DNA of 64,000 nt from the NCBI GenBank assembly GCA_024400875.1, contig JAKSMB010000005.1, forward strand, positions 1 to 64,000. The letters run 5' to 3'. The notes under the pieces are model-generated. The model was not told the DNA's origin, searched no databases, and saw only the letters and a list, made by a program, of their open reading frames with translations. The DNA comes from Bacteroidales bacterium (GTDB lineage Bacteria; Bacteroidota; Bacteroidia; Bacteroidales; WCHB1-69). Both the position numbers and the translations under genes were made by a program. Below are positions 28,160 through 38,048 of this stretch, piece by piece (within the stretch, counting starts at the first letter, position 1; the number at the start of each line of letters is the position of its first letter).

Positions 28160-28854
28160 TATAAATTAGTCTTGATAAAGTTGTCAATATCGTACTCTTT
28201 GCCGAAGAGTACGAAAACATCACCTTTTTGGATTTTTGTTGTATTGTCAGGCACACCGAGCAAATGCTGCTTAACCGTCATCTCATCATTTTCCAGTTCT
28301 TCGAATTCACGACGGATGGTTACCAAGCTCAACTTATGATTATCGCGGAAGTTGATATCGCCAAGGGTAAGTCCAATCAAGTTATCAGATGCAATAATTT
28401 CGGCAATTTTATATTCATCTGGAAGTTGGAGATACGAAATAATGCTTGGATTGGTAAGACGTTCAGCCAAAAGCGCACCTACCTCATCTTCCGGAGAGAG
28501 GAACTCTTTGACACCCATTTTGTCCAAAATAGTATGTTGATCCGCACCCATTACGCGGCAAATAACGCGTTTTATGCCTAAGTCGATAAGATTTGCCGCA
28601 CAAAGCAAGCGGGCCACGAAATCGTTTCCGATTGAAACGATGACGGTATCAAAGTTCTTGATATTCTCGTTCATAAGGGCACGTTTATTGGTAGCATCGA
28701 TGCACACCGCATACGCCACATCCTCAGAAATGTCCTGTATTCTGCTAAGGTTGTTGTCGATAACCAAAACTTCACACCCCTTTTCCGAAAGCGCGCGGCT
28801 GATTGCCTGTCCGAAATGACCGGCACCAATAACGGCAAATTTTTCAACTGACAT
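28159..28854 (-). CDS. trkA: Potassium uptake regulatory subunit TrkA/KtrA
   Basis: This 231-residue cytoplasmic subunit has one RCK_N domain with VIGAGHFGQAIS (nucleotide-binding glycine motif) and an acidic strand end in VLVIDNN, followed by an RCK_C domain from about 140. A single RCK pair rather than two makes it KtrA-like in size. It gates TrkH in response to nucleotides. It is the first gene of the unit, with a promoter box 24-31 bases upstream. Confidence 0.95.
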   Translation of the reverse strand: MSVEKFAVIGAGHFGQAISRALSEKGCEVLVIDNNLSRIQDISEDVAYAVCIDATNKRALMNENIKNFDTVIVSIGNDFVARLLCAANLIDLGIKRVICRVMGADQHTILDKMGVKEFLSPEDEVGALLAERLTNPSIISYLQLPDEYKIAEIIASDNLIGLTLGDINFRDNHKLSLVTIRREFEELENDEMTVKQHLLGVPDNTTKIQKGDVFVLFGKEYDIDNFIKTNL

Positions 28855-28877
28855 ATTCTATAATTTTTTAAAGCTGG

Positions 28878-28885
28878 CAAAAATA
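28878..28885 (-). promoter_or_regulatory. -7 promoter box for trkA-trkH
   Basis: The minus strand reads TATTTTTG followed by CCAGC, 23 bases before the trkA ATG. Only 8 bases separate it from the opposing purB box. Confidence 0.65.
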
Positions 28886-28893
28886 CAAAATTG

Positions 28894-28901
28894 TATCTTT
28901 G
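28894..28901 (+). promoter_or_regulatory. -7 promoter box for purB-upp
   Basis: TATCTTTG followed by CAGCTC lies 22 bases before the purB ATG. It overlaps the trkA promoter region face to face. Confidence 0.65.
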
Positions 28902-28923
28902 CAGCTCAAAAAAATAATACACT

Positions 28924-30219
28924 ATGATTCCTCGCTATTCCCGTCCGGAGATGAGTGCCGTCTGGACTGAAGAAAATAAATTCGGCGCCTATTTGAAAGT
29001 TGAAACTGAAGCTGCAGCTGCCTGGAGCAAGCTCGGCGTTATTCCTGCAGAAGATGTTCAAAAAATTCGCGATAATGCCACATTCAATGTGGAACGCATT
29101 TATGAAATCGAACAAGAGACCCGTCACGACATCGTAGCCTTCACTCGTGCCGTCAGTGAATCCTTAGGTGAAGAACGCAAATGGGTACATTATGGTTTAA
29201 CCTCCACCGACGTGGTTGACACCGCAAATGGTTACCTACTGAAACAAGCCAACAATATTCTCCGCAAAGATTTGGAGAACTTTATGGAAATTCTGAAGAA
29301 ACGTGCTTATGAGTTCAAGGACACTCCTTGTATCGGTCGTACCCACGGCGTGCATGCCGACATTACGGCATTAGGTCTGAAATGGGCTTTATGGTATGAA
29401 GAGATGAAACGTAACATGGCACGTTTCGAGGCAGCAGCTGCCGATGTTGAATGTGGTAAAATCAGTGGCGCAGTTGGTAATTTCGCCAACACCCCTCCAT
29501 TTGTTCAAGATTATGTATGTGAACAATTGGGCATCCATTCTGCCAACATCTCCACGCAAGTGCTGCAACGCGACCGTCACGCACACTATATGGCAACCTT
29601 AGCCCTCATCGGTTCTTCTATGGAACAGATGGCTGTTGAAGTTCGTCACTGGCAACGCACCGAACTTCGTGAAGCAGAAGAAGCTTTCGGCAAAGGACAA
29701 AAGGGTTCTTCCGCAATGCCTCACAAACGTAACCCTATCGGCAGCGAAAACATGTGTGGCTGCGCTCGCATGCTCCGTGGTTATATGGTTAGCTCATACG
29801 AAGATATCGCACTCTGGCACGAACGCGACATCTCCCACTCCTCTGCAGAACGCATCATGCTTCCCGATGCAACCATCCTGCTCGACTATATGCTCAACCG
29901 TTTCGGTCGCATCCTCGAAAACCTCGTGGTTTATCCGGAAAATATGCTCAAACATATCTACATCACCAACAAGGTGATCTTTGCACAACGCGTTATGACA
30001 GCGCTCATCAACAAAGGATTTGCCCGCGAAGCCGCCTACGACCTTGTTCAACCTATCGCTATGAAAGCTTGGTTTGATGGTCACGACTATCAAGAATTGC
30101 TTCTCCAAAATGAAACCATCTGTGCAAACTTCACCCCTGAAGAATTGGCTCAATGCTTCACCTTGGAATATTATCTCAAAGAAGTTCCTGCCATTTTTGA
30201 AAGAGTGTTTGGAAAATAA
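28924..30219 (+). CDS. purB: Adenylosuccinate lyase
   Basis: This 431-residue enzyme cleaves SAICAR and adenylosuccinate in purine synthesis. The family signature [16 protein letters not shown], holding the flexible catalytic serine loop, lies at about 261-276. [12 protein letters not shown] and [14 protein letters not shown] carry conserved active-site residues. Length is normal. upp follows 21 bases later, so purine synthesis and pyrimidine salvage genes appear co-transcribed. Confidence 0.97.
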   Translation: MIPRYSRPEMSAVWTEENKFGAYLKVETEAAAAWSKLGVIPAEDVQKIRDNATFNVERIYEIEQETRHDIVAFTRAVSESLGEERKWVHYGLTSTDVVDTANGYLLKQANNILRKDLENFMEILKKRAYEFKDTPCIGRTHGVHADITALGLKWALWYEEMKRNMARFEAAAADVECGKISGAVGNFANTPPFVQDYVCEQLGIHSANISTQVLQRDRHAHYMATLALIGSSMEQMAVEVRHWQRTELREAEEAFGKGQKGSSAMPHKRNPIGSENMCGCARMLRGYMVSSYEDIALWHERDISHSSAERIMLPDATILLDYMLNRFGRILENLVVYPENMLKHIYITNKVIFAQRVMTALINKGFAREAAYDLVQPIAMKAWFDGHDYQELLLQNETICANFTPEELAQCFTLEYYLKEVPAIFERVFGK

Positions 30220-30240
30220 AACCCATAAAATCAACATATT

Positions 30241-30903
30241 ATGAATAATATCCACATTTTGGGAGAACACTGTTCCCTCTTCAACGAATTTCTCGCTGAA
30301 ATTAGAAGCGCAGACGTTCAAGTCGACAGCATGCGTTTCAGACGCAACTTGGAGCGACTGGGCGAAATCTTCGCTTATGAAATCAGCAAAACTATGCGCT
30401 ATGAAAAGCAGGAAGTTACCACACCCCTCGGCATTGCTGAAATGTCGAGACTGGTCTCCAAACCTGTATTAGCCACCATCTTACGCGCAGGATTACCCTT
30501 ACATCAAGGTCTATTAAACTATTTTGACAAGGGTGAAAATGCGTTTATCTCCGCATTCCGTAAATACTACAAAGACGGATCCTTTGAAATTCAAGTGGAC
30601 TATATGTCCTCCCCAGAATTGGATGACAAAACGCTGATATTGGCAGATCCAATGTTAGCAACAGGACAATCTATGGTCTTAGCTTACGAAGAACTGATGT
30701 CAAAGGGCGAACCCGACCACACACACATCGTGTGCATCATCGCCAGTCGACAAGGGTTGGATTATGTTCAACAGCATCTGTCACCTTCCAAATGTACATT
30801 GTGGGTAGGTGCCGTAGATGAGGAGTTGACTGCTCACTCTTATATTGTTCCAGGTTTAGGCGACGCCGGCGACCTGGCATACGGTATCAAAACTTCCGAA
30901 TAA
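30241..30903 (+). CDS. upp: Uracil phosphoribosyltransferase
   Basis: This 220-residue salvage enzyme makes UMP from uracil and PRPP. The PRPP-binding loop is LADPMLATGQSM near 136-147, and the uracil-binding C terminus reads YIVPGLGDAGDLAYG. LRAGLPLHQGLL is the conserved early PRPP contact. The protein is the Bacteroidota form. It is second in the purB-upp unit and ends 24 bases before a terminator. Confidence 0.94.
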   Translation: MNNIHILGEHCSLFNEFLAEIRSADVQVDSMRFRRNLERLGEIFAYEISKTMRYEKQEVTTPLGIAEMSRLVSKPVLATILRAGLPLHQGLLNYFDKGENAFISAFRKYYKDGSFEIQVDYMSSPELDDKTLILADPMLATGQSMVLAYEELMSKGEPDHTHIVCIIASRQGLDYVQQHLSPSKCTLWVGAVDEELTAHSYIVPGLGDAGDLAYGIKTSE

Positions 30904-30926
30904 GATTCCTTGTCAACACATTATAT

Positions 30927-30961
30927 AAACAGGGGCGTTTCATCAACGTCCCTGTTTTATT
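30927..30961 (+). terminator. Bidirectional terminator between upp and the folate cyclo-ligase gene
   Basis: A thirteen-pair stem, AAACAGGGGCGTT with AACGTCCCTGTTT (one G-T pair), has a five-base loop and a T-rich tail. The convergent minus-strand stop is at 30963. Confidence 0.88.
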
Positions 30962-30962
30962 T

Positions 30963-31487
30963 TTATAGTGTGATAATTTCGCCTATCAATTGATCGTGGG
31001 GCTCTGCCGGTACCTCATCTAACAATTGGAAATCAAAGCAGATGCCCATAGTTTTCACATTAGGATATTTCACCAAAAATCTATCATAGAAGCCCTTGCC
31101 ACGTCCCAAACGATGGCCCTGTCGATCGAATGCCATACCCGGCACCACAATCAGATCCAAAGCACCTGTATATGGATGACTTTCGGGTTCAAGAATATGG
31201 AAATCGCCCTCCACCATCTCGCAATCGGAAGTCAACTCCACCGGAATGATGTCATCACCTACCACAGTAGGAAGGATAATCGTCTTACGGTTTTTCCACT
31301 CATCCAGAAAAGAAAGCGTTTGCACCTCATCCGGTAAAGAGGCGTACAACATCACACGATTGGCGGAGAGAAAGTCGGGATGCTTTGCCACCTTTTGGAG
31401 GATGGCTTCCGACTGTATCAAAAGTTGTTCTGGTGTATGTTGTTTTTTCAGTTGTCGAATCTGTTGACGCAAGCTTTTTTTATCCAT
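30963..31487 (-). CDS. 5-formyltetrahydrofolate cyclo-ligase
   Basis: This ~174-residue enzyme (MTHFS family) converts 5-formyl-THF to 5,10-methenyl-THF with ATP. Landmarks are the N-terminal KKSLRQQIRQLKK helix, YASLPDEVQT, and the C-terminal ATP-binding GRGKGFYDRF followed by FDFQLLDEVPAEPHD. The start is taken at the ATG giving MDKKSLRQQ; a TTG further out (31565) would run across the promoter region. It is a single-gene minus-strand unit. Confidence 0.92.
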   Translation of the reverse strand: MDKKSLRQQIRQLKKQHTPEQLLIQSEAILQKVAKHPDFLSANRVMLYASLPDEVQTLSFLDEWKNRKTIILPTVVGDDIIPVELTSDCEMVEGDFHILEPESHPYTGALDLIVVPGMAFDRQGHRLGRGKGFYDRFLVKYPNVKTMGICFDFQLLDEVPAEPHDQLIGEIITL

Positions 31488-31512
31488 AAATCTGCCATTT
31501 TTTAAGAAAGTG

Positions 31513-31520
31513 CGAAAGTA
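31513..31520 (-). promoter_or_regulatory. Weak -7 box for the cyclo-ligase gene
   Basis: The minus strand reads TACTTTCG followed by CAC, one mismatch from TAnnTTTG, about 26 bases before the assumed ATG. It is the weakest of the divergent pairs. Confidence 0.4.
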
Positions 31521-31540
31521 CAAAAAAAGAGGCTTTTTTG

Positions 31541-31548
31541 TATATTTG
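31541..31548 (+). promoter_or_regulatory. -7 promoter box for the C25 protease operon
   Basis: TATATTTG followed by CCGCC lies 38 bases before the ATG of the C25 protease, 20 bases from the opposing weak box. Confidence 0.6.
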
Positions 31549-31586
31549 CCGCCTTTTATTGCCAATATTATAATAGTTTACATACG

Positions 31587-34500
31587 ATGAAAAAAACACT
31601 GTTTTCTGCACTACTGACTCTACTGGTTACCTCGTTTTGCCTTGCTCAAAGCACAGACATTCGATACACCATATTAAGCTCAAACAATCAGGAAGTTACA
31701 CTACGCGTTGACTTTCCAACCTACCAGACAACCGCTGTTGATGTAAATGGAACCACGATGTATCGTTTACAAATGGAGGGGGCTTATCCTTTGCAAGAAG
31801 CTGGTGCTCCCGAGTTGCTCACTACTGCAGCTTCTCTCATCATACCTGAAGGAAGTACGCCAACCTTTGAAATCTTAGAATCCAGCTCAACGGAAATCTC
31901 CAATTTCGAGTTAGCTCCTTCCAAGGGCGTCATTACCCGAAACATTGATCCTTCTACAATATCTTATGTGAAAGGAGCATCCTATTTTGAGAATCGTTTT
32001 CAACTTGATAATTCTGTTGCTTTGGGCGAGCCTTATCAACTTCGCGATTTCCATGGCATGGCCGTTCGATTATTTCCTTTTGCTTATAACCCAGTACAAA
32101 AAAAACTTAAAGCATACTCTAGTATTACCGTGAAGATTCAATTCAACGGTAGTCGTTCCATTCAAAGACCAACACACGTTGTAAGCACCTTCAATAATAT
32201 TTACGAAAATCACTTTTTGAACTACAACCAACTACGTTCTAATCCTTTAGTTGAAGACGGTGATATTCTTATTTTGTGTCCTACAGAATACTGCACAGCA
32301 ATGCAACCTTATATTAATTGGAAAATTAAAAACGGTTATCACGTAGAAATTGTTCCTGTAGAAAACGTTGGAAGCACAGGCACCGCAGTTAAAAGCTATA
32401 TTGCCGATTACTACAATAATAACAACAATTTGGCTTTCATCTTGTTGGTAGGTGATGGTGGAAAATTTCCAGTCATCAATGTGGCGGGCAATGTCAGCGA
32501 CAACTATTACGCAGAAATCGTGGGCAACGACGTCTATCCGGATGTTATCATTGGTAAACTTTCGGCAGAGACCTTAGAACAGGTTGAAATACAAGTTCAG
32601 AAATTCATACAGTATGAACAAAATCCACTAGAAACCGCTCATTTCACCTCCTTCTGCGGTATCGCTTCTGAACAAGGTCCTGGCGACAACAGCGAATACG
32701 ACTTTCAGCATATCCGCAACATCGACAACAAACTGTTGAACTACACCTATACCTCCGGATACGAACTGTTTGAAGGAAGTCAAGGAGGCCTGGACGCGGC
32801 CGGCAATCCAAGCACCACCAACGTCGCTGTTGCTGTAAATAATGGTGTTGGTATCATCAACTATACAGGGCACGGGGCAGAAACCTTCTGGGTGACCAGT
32901 GACTTCAGCATTGGTAATATCAACAGCCTTACCAATTACAACAAACTCCCCTTCATATTCTCTGTTGCCTGTGTCAACGGAGCGTACTACGGAAGGACCT
33001 GTTTTGCAGAAGGATGGTTGCGTGCCAACAAGAACGGAAAGCCCACGGGTGCGGTAGGAGCATTGATGTCCACAATCAACCAACCGTGGAATTCACCTAT
33101 GTGTGCACAAGACCATATGATTAACCTTCTGACCGGTTACAACAACACCGCACAGAAACGCACCTATGGGGGTATCATCTTTAACGGCATCATCAAGATG
33201 CTGGACACCTACAACGATTACGAGGTGGCCCGCACCTGGATTCTTTTCGGAGATCCAACCCTGATGGTTCGCACCAACATTCCTCAACAACTCACTGTTA
33301 ATCACGAAGAACAGGTAATGTTAGGAGCTACTGATCTTGAACTCTCCTCTGCCGTTGAAGGTGCACGAATTACCTTTACCAACAACAATGAAATTTTGGG
33401 TACCGGATTTATTCAGAATGGCACCGCATCCATGCCTATTCCAACAAGTTTAATTGCTATGGACACCATTCACATTCTGGCATCCGCTCCTAACTATCTT
33501 CCTTACGAATCTGACGTTGTTCTTATCCCAAGCGACGGCCCATACATCTCCATCAGCACGCCAGTGCTTCACGACAATGGCAACAATGATGGTAATGCTG
33601 ACTACAGCGAGAATATTACCGTAGATCTGCCACTCGTAAATATGGGTAATGCACCTACAAACAACATCACCTTGGAAATTTCCACAGATGACGAATATGT
33701 AACCCTGCTGAGCACTACGGCAACATACACAGGCGAAATACAACCTGACGCTACAGCTATTCTAACCAACGCATTCTCATTCCAGGTTTCCAATTCCGTA
33801 CCTGCTGCACACGCTGTCAATTTCAACGTTCGCTTGCAATACAGCGGTGAAGATCGAAATGCACGCAAAACAATCATTTTACACGCTCCAACTCCTACAG
33901 TTGGTAATCTTGTAATTAACGATCAAATTGGAAATAACAACGGTAAAATCGATTTCAATGAAACCTCCTATTTAGATATCACCATCGAAAACAAGGGCAA
34001 CGGAGCAGCAGCTCCTGGCTCTGCCAATCTCGCTTGTCTGGATGGACGACTCATTCTCTATCGTTTTCCTACCGATGTAGCCTCCATTGATGCAAACGGA
34101 TCTCAAGTTGTCTCCTTCAAAATAAAACCCGCAAACTTCGTTCAAGGTTCCTGTCAGACAACCCTTCGATTAACCTATTATGCAGACGGATATAGTGCAT
34201 CTAAAGATTTTAAGCTCAAAATTGGTGAAGAGGTTGAAGATTGGGAAAGTGGAGATTTTGCACAATACAACTGGACCAACACTTCTACCAAACCTTGGAC
34301 AATTGATACACAAAACCCATACGACGGTAACTACTGTGTTCGTTCTGGCGCAATTAACGACAATCAGAATTCCACATTAACCATCACAAAATATTGTGCA
34401 GGTACTGACTCCATCTCCTTCTACTATTATGTATCTTCAGAAGAAGGCTATGACTACCTGAAGTTTTACATCAACAACAGTGTAAAGGCTTCCTGGAGTG

Positions 34501-34916
34501 GTACTCAAGATTGGACATACGCAGCCTTCCCTGTTCCAGAAGGTCAAACAACCTTTAAATGGAGCTATGTTAAAGACAGTTATATGAGCGCTGGCAGCGA
34601 TCTTGCCAAAATTGATCATATCGTATTCCCTGCATCCAGCAATCCCGTTTCCATCGACGAAGTTGTTGCTAACGAAGATTGGACCCTCATGCCAAACCCA
34701 ACTGCTGATAAAGTTCAAATTCTGGTTCCAGAAACTTCACAAGGTGCAGATGTTCTCTATCAACTATTCGACCTTTCTGGTAGAATGCTGCAACAAGATG
34801 CCATCAACGGTGCAAGCGCCACCCTTTCCTTAGGTGCTTACAATAGCGGTCTCTATTTTGTTAGAATACTGAAAGACAACACCTTGATTGGAACTTATAA
34901 AATCGTTAAGCAATAA
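31587..34916 (+). CDS. Gingipain-like C25 cysteine peptidase with T9SS sorting domain
   Basis: This 1109-residue secreted protein has a signal peptide (cleaved near LAQ, residue 21), a C25-type propeptide (to about 215), and a caspase-fold C25 catalytic domain (about 220-570). The catalytic His429 is in YTGHGAETF and Cys462 in SVACVNGAY. Their 33-residue spacing equals that of RgpB (His211/Cys244). Ig-like/CARDB-like beta domains follow (about 575-880), then a MAM/cleaved-adhesin-like jellyroll (about 885-1025). A type IX C-terminal sorting domain (about 1030-1109) contains LMPNPTADKVQI and ends in YKIVKQ. PorU, the C25 sortase of the T9SS, is an alternative, but the adhesin-like part favours a secreted protease. 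Its TAA overlaps the surE ATG. Confidence 0.9.
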   Translation: MKKTLFSALLTLLVTSFCLAQSTDIRYTILSSNNQEVTLRVDFPTYQTTAVDVNGTTMYRLQMEGAYPLQEAGAPELLTTAASLIIPEGSTPTFEILESSSTEISNFELAPSKGVITRNIDPSTISYVKGASYFENRFQLDNSVALGEPYQLRDFHGMAVRLFPFAYNPVQKKLKAYSSITVKIQFNGSRSIQRPTHVVSTFNNIYENHFLNYNQLRSNPLVEDGDILILCPTEYCTAMQPYINWKIKNGYHVEIVPVENVGSTGTAVKSYIADYYNNNNNLAFILLVGDGGKFPVINVAGNVSDNYYAEIVGNDVYPDVIIGKLSAETLEQVEIQVQKFIQYEQNPLETAHFTSFCGIASEQGPGDNSEYDFQHIRNIDNKLLNYTYTSGYELFEGSQGGLDAAGNPSTTNVAVAVNNGVGIINYTGHGAETFWVTSDFSIGNINSLTNYNKLPFIFSVACVNGAYYGRTCFAEGWLRANKNGKPTGAVGALMSTINQPWNSPMCAQDHMINLLTGYNNTAQKRTYGGIIFNGIIKMLDTYNDYEVARTWILFGDPTLMVRTNIPQQLTVNHEEQVMLGATDLELSSAVEGARITFTNNNEILGTGFIQNGTASMPIPTSLIAMDTIHILASAPNYLPYESDVVLIPSDGPYISISTPVLHDNGNNDGNADYSENITVDLPLVNMGNAPTNNITLEISTDDEYVTLLSTTATYTGEIQPDATAILTNAFSFQVSNSVPAAHAVNFNVRLQYSGEDRNARKTIILHAPTPTVGNLVINDQIGNNNGKIDFNETSYLDITIENKGNGAAAPGSANLACLDGRLILYRFPTDVASIDANGSQVVSFKIKPANFVQGSCQTTLRLTYYADGYSASKDFKLKIGEEVEDWESGDFAQYNWTNTSTKPWTIDTQNPYDGNYCVRSGAINDNQNSTLTITKYCAGTDSISFYYYVSSEEGYDYLKFYINNSVKASWSGTQDWTYAAFPVPEGQTTFKWSYVKDSYMSAGSDLAKIDHIVFPASSNPVSIDEVVANEDWTLMPNPTADKVQILVPETSQGADVLYQLFDLSGRMLQQDAINGASATLSLGAYNSGLYFVRILKDNTLIGTYKIVKQ

Positions 34917-35695
34917 TGGAAAATAAGCCTGTCATTTTAATCGTCAACGACGACGGCTACGAAGCCAAAGGTCTGAAAGCGATGGTGGAAATCGCCAAAG
35001 ACTTCGGAGAGGTTTACGTAGTCACACCCGACTCGTCACGCTCAGGCATGTCGCATGCCATCACGATTGGCACACCCTTGCGTCTGCGAAAGTATCACCA
35101 AGAAGAAGGTGTAGAATATTGGCGTACCAATGGAACTCCTGTTGACTGTGTAAAATTAGGTCAACGTGTGCTATTGAAAGACCGTAAAATCGACCTGGTA
35201 TTATCAGGCATCAACCACGGTTCCAACTCTTCAGCCAGCGTTATCTATTCAGGAACAATGGCGGGCGCTATCGAAGCTTCCTTTGAATACCCAGCCATCG
35301 GCATCTCCCTTCTTGACTATGCTCCAGATGCCGATTTCACGGCTGCCATTCACTTTGGCAAAATAATTGTGGAAAAAGTGCTCAAAGAAGGCCTTCCTGA
35401 GCACGTATGCCTCAATGTTAACGTGCCTGTTCTACCCATTGAGCAAATCAAAGGGATAAAAATCACTCGGCAAACCAACGGCTACTGGGAAGAAGAATTC
35501 GTTGAACAAAGCGATCCATACGGCGGCAAATGCTATTGGCTCTCCGGCCATCTGGTTGACATCGACCATAAGGAAGACTCTTGCCAATGGGCGCTTGACA
35601 ATGGATACATATCTGTACAACCGGTGCAATACGACCTTACAGCTTATTCAGCATTAAATAACATTAAATATTTAGAAGATGAATTTAAAAGATAG
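34916..35695 (+). CDS. surE: 5'/3'-nucleotidase SurE
   Basis: This 259-residue cytoplasmic phosphatase dephosphorylates nucleoside monophosphates. The metal-binding NDDGYEAKG is at about 11-19, and SGINHGSNSS and YSGTMAGAIEA follow. Length is typical. It starts within the TAA of the C25 protease (TAATG) and its 3' end overlaps the next small gene by 17 bases. Pairing a cytoplasmic nucleotidase with a secreted protease looks like gene packing rather than a shared pathway. Confidence 0.95.
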   Translation: MENKPVILIVNDDGYEAKGLKAMVEIAKDFGEVYVVTPDSSRSGMSHAITIGTPLRLRKYHQEEGVEYWRTNGTPVDCVKLGQRVLLKDRKIDLVLSGINHGSNSSASVIYSGTMAGAIEASFEYPAIGISLLDYAPDADFTAAIHFGKIIVEKVLKEGLPEHVCLNVNVPVLPIEQIKGIKITRQTNGYWEEEFVEQSDPYGGKCYWLSGHLVDIDHKEDSCQWALDNGYISVQPVQYDLTAYSALNNIKYLEDEFKR

Positions 35696-35996
35696 ACTTA
35701 GAAGTGACTCCTATTCTATGGGACTCTTACTTGGATTTATTGTCCCTATCGTACTGTTCGCCATTCTTTTCGGCGGCATGATGGTATTGGAACATTACAA
35801 TGAATTTATGTTGATGCGCAACCCTGACCTCAACCACAAAATGGTTCCAAAGTTGATCTTGGTTGCCATTTTGCCATCCGTATTCATAATGCGTCACTAC
35901 CTTTTGAACCTCAAATACGATAAAACGGGACGTGGCATTTTGATTGCCACGTTCGTTATCAGTATCGCATTTGTGATTACACAATTTACACTATAA
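35679..35996 (+). CDS. Small three-helix membrane protein of unknown function
   Basis: The 105-residue protein has three predicted membrane helices at about 13-37, 57-73 and 86-104, and no recognisable motif. The start overlaps the last 17 bases of surE in another frame, and the stop lies 4 bases before the convergent dnaJ stop. The context (coupled to surE) and intact frame argue for a real gene. In many Bacteroidota lpxB follows surE; it is not here. Confidence 0.75.
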   Translation: MNLKDRLRSDSYSMGLLLGFIVPIVLFAILFGGMMVLEHYNEFMLMRNPDLNHKMVPKLILVAILPSVFIMRHYLLNLKYDKTGRGILIATFVISIAFVITQFTL

Positions 35997-36000
35997 AAGA

Positions 36001-37194
36001 TTAGTCTCTGAAAAACTGTTTTACACGATTGAAGACACTGCGCTCGTTCTTTCCAGGTTTAGGAACGAAATTATCATGAGAGCTCAGGTCTTCAATTATT
36101 TTTTTCTCCTCTTTGGTGAGGTTCTTAGGAGTCCACACGTTCACGTTCACGATAAGATCGCCAACATTATGTGATTGGATTTGAGGCATACCCTTGCCTT
36201 GCAAACGCAGAATCTGTCCTCCTTGCGTGCCCGGAGCAATCTTCACTTTTGCTTTTCCATTGAGGGTTGGAATTTCAACGGAAGCACCGAGAGCGGCCTG
36301 AGGGAAGCTGATGTAATAGTTGAGATAGAGGTTGTTACCATCACGTTCAAACACTTCGTGTTCTGCAATCTCGATAGAAACCAAAAGATCGCCATTGATG
36401 CCTCCGTTTGGAGCAGCATGTCCTTTACCACGAATGGTGAGTTGCATACCGGTATCTACCCCTGCAGGGATGGAGATTTCCATAACCTCTTCGCCTTGAA
36501 CAACGCCCTGACCATGGCAATGGGTACAAGGATCCTTAATGATTTCGCCCGTACCATTACAACGCGAGCAGGTGGTAACCTGTTGCATGATGCCAAACAT
36601 GCTGCGTTGTTGACGCACCTCCTGACCAGAGCCGTGACACGTTGGGCAAGTCTCCTTGCTGTGCTCATCTTTAGCACCCGTTCCATTACAATGCTCACAA
36701 GGAACGTGTTTTTTCACCTTTATTTTCTTGACAGTATCAGTAGCAGCTTCCTCAAGTGTAAGTTTCACCTTGATACGGATGTTGCCACCTCTTTGAACAC
36801 GGCGTTGCTGGCCACCACCGCCGCCGCCACCAAACAGGTCGCCGATGTTGAAGCCGCCGCCCATTCCACCCATTCCGCCGAAGATATCACCGAAACGAGA
36901 GAAAATATCACTGATGTCGAAGCCTGCACCACCACCGCCGCCAAAGCCGCCGCTCATACCGGCATGGCCAAATTGGTCGTAGCGTGATTTCTTCTCAGGA
37001 GTACTCAGTACATCGTATGCTTCTGCAGCCTCTTTGAACTTGTCTTCCGCATCTTTCTTTTCCTCTTCGGTACCATTCACCCATCTGTCGGGATGATACT
37101 GCATCGCTTTTTTTCGATAGGCTTTCTTTATCTCATCAGCACTGGCACTTTTATCCACGCCAAGCACTTCGTAATAATCTCTTTTCTCTGCCAT
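36001..37194 (-). CDS. dnaJ: Chaperone DnaJ (Hsp40)
   Basis: This 397-residue co-chaperone stimulates DnaK ATPase. The J domain (about 5-75) carries HPD at 34-36. A Gly/Phe-rich stretch (about 80-130) is followed by four CxxCxGxG zinc modules ([32 protein letters not shown]) and the two C-terminal substrate domains. All four zinc modules are intact, so this is a type I DnaJ. It follows grpE by 13 bases. dnaK is not in the window. Confidence 0.97.
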   Translation of the reverse strand: MAEKRDYYEVLGVDKSASADEIKKAYRKKAMQYHPDRWVNGTEEEKKDAEDKFKEAAEAYDVLSTPEKKSRYDQFGHAGMSGGFGGGGGAGFDISDIFSRFGDIFGGMGGMGGGFNIGDLFGGGGGGGQQRRVQRGGNIRIKVKLTLEEAATDTVKKIKVKKHVPCEHCNGTGAKDEHSKETCPTCHGSGQEVRQQRSMFGIMQQVTTCSRCNGTGEIIKDPCTHCHGQGVVQGEEVMEISIPAGVDTGMQLTIRGKGHAAPNGGINGDLLVSIEIAEHEVFERDGNNLYLNYYISFPQAALGASVEIPTLNGKAKVKIAPGTQGGQILRLQGKGMPQIQSHNVGDLIVNVNVWTPKNLTKEEKKIIEDLSSHDNFVPKPGKNERSVFNRVKQFFRD

Positions 37195-37207
37195 AAACTA
37201 TTGTATA

Positions 37208-37837
37208 TTATTGTGCAACAACAACTTTTGCAAAACGGATCACTTTATCCTTGATTTTGTAACCCTTTTCGGTCACATCAATCACCTTACCTTTATCTTC
37301 TTCCTTATCGGTTGGAAAATGGGTAATCGCTTCGTGAAAATCAGTGTCAAAGGTTTCGCCTTTTGCTACGATTTCCTCTACATCAAAGCGTTTGAGCAGT
37401 TGTTGTAATTTATTGTATATGAGATTAAATCCCTCTTTAATGGCATTTATATCTTCCGCCTTCTCATTGGCAGCGATCGCTCTTTCATAGTCATCAATTA
37501 CTGGGAGCAAATCAATGATCACCTTCTCAGAAGCCGTTGCAATGAGATCCAACTTCTCGCGAGAGACACGTTTTTTATAATTGTCGAACTCAGAATACAA
37601 ACGTAGAAAACGGTCGTTAAGTTCCGCCTTTTCTACTTTTATCTTTTCAACTTCTTCTTCCAGTTCCTGAATTCTTTCTTTATCCTTATTTTTTTTGGAA
37701 AAAATGCCGCTTTTCTTTTTTTTGTCAGTGTCATCAACATTTTCAGTGACATTGTCAGCAGAAGCAGCGGTATCCTCAGTCATTTCAATATCCTTTTGTG
37801 TTTCCTCGGTCTGGTTAACTTTTTCCTCGTTTTCCAT
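37208..37837 (-). CDS. grpE: Nucleotide exchange factor GrpE
   Basis: This 209-residue protein releases ADP from DnaK. An acidic, Thr/Asp/Glu-rich N terminus (about 1-45) is followed by a Lys-rich stretch, a long coiled coil (about 50-110) and the beta domain near the C terminus with VIDVTEKGYKIKDKVIRFAKV. FDNYKKRVSREK is the conserved helix signature. It heads a grpE-dnaJ unit. Confidence 0.95.
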   Translation of the reverse strand: MENEEKVNQTEETQKDIEMTEDTAASADNVTENVDDTDKKKKSGIFSKKNKDKERIQELEEEVEKIKVEKAELNDRFLRLYSEFDNYKKRVSREKLDLIATASEKVIIDLLPVIDDYERAIAANEKAEDINAIKEGFNLIYNKLQQLLKRFDVEEIVAKGETFDTDFHEAITHFPTDKEEDKGKVIDVTEKGYKIKDKVIRFAKVVVAQ

Positions 37838-37974
37838 AAGTATCTATATTATAAAGTTTTATTTACTATAATGCTAAATTGAAAATTGGTATTTTTTTAA
37901 AAGGCTCCGCATTGTAGCAAATAATTTGCCAATTGGTAAGAGATATGTAATTTTATAATCTCCAAACCTGCCAT
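37838..37974. other. AT-rich intergenic region upstream of grpE
   Basis: This ~140-base spacer must hold the grpE promoter but shows no clean TAnnTTTG box on the minus strand; a TATTTGC (one base short of the spacing) is the nearest match. No CIRCE-type inverted repeat is visible. No ORF is supported. Confidence 0.4.
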
Positions 37975-38010
37975 TTAAAAGAAACGAAGGATGGCAGAAC
38001 CATCCTTCGT
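37975..38010 (-). terminator. Terminator after ackA
   Basis: A perfect eleven-pair stem, ACGAAGGATGG with CCATCCTTCGT, has a five-base loop. Read on the minus strand it is followed by TTTCTTTT. Confidence 0.85.
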
Positions 38011-38048
38011 ACTATTTCACATTTACAGGCGATTTATCTTGTATTTAA

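Noticed and set aside
31587..34916. The C25 protein as PorU, the T9SS sortase
   Set aside because: PorU is of similar length, but the MAM/cleaved-adhesin-like domain, the C25-type propeptide and the absence of por genes nearby make a secreted gingipain-like protease more likely. Not fully excluded.
36175..36987. A 270-codon open frame antisense to dnaJ
   Set aside because: It is the complement of the Gly-rich and zinc regions of dnaJ, giving Ala/Thr-rich junk without motifs.
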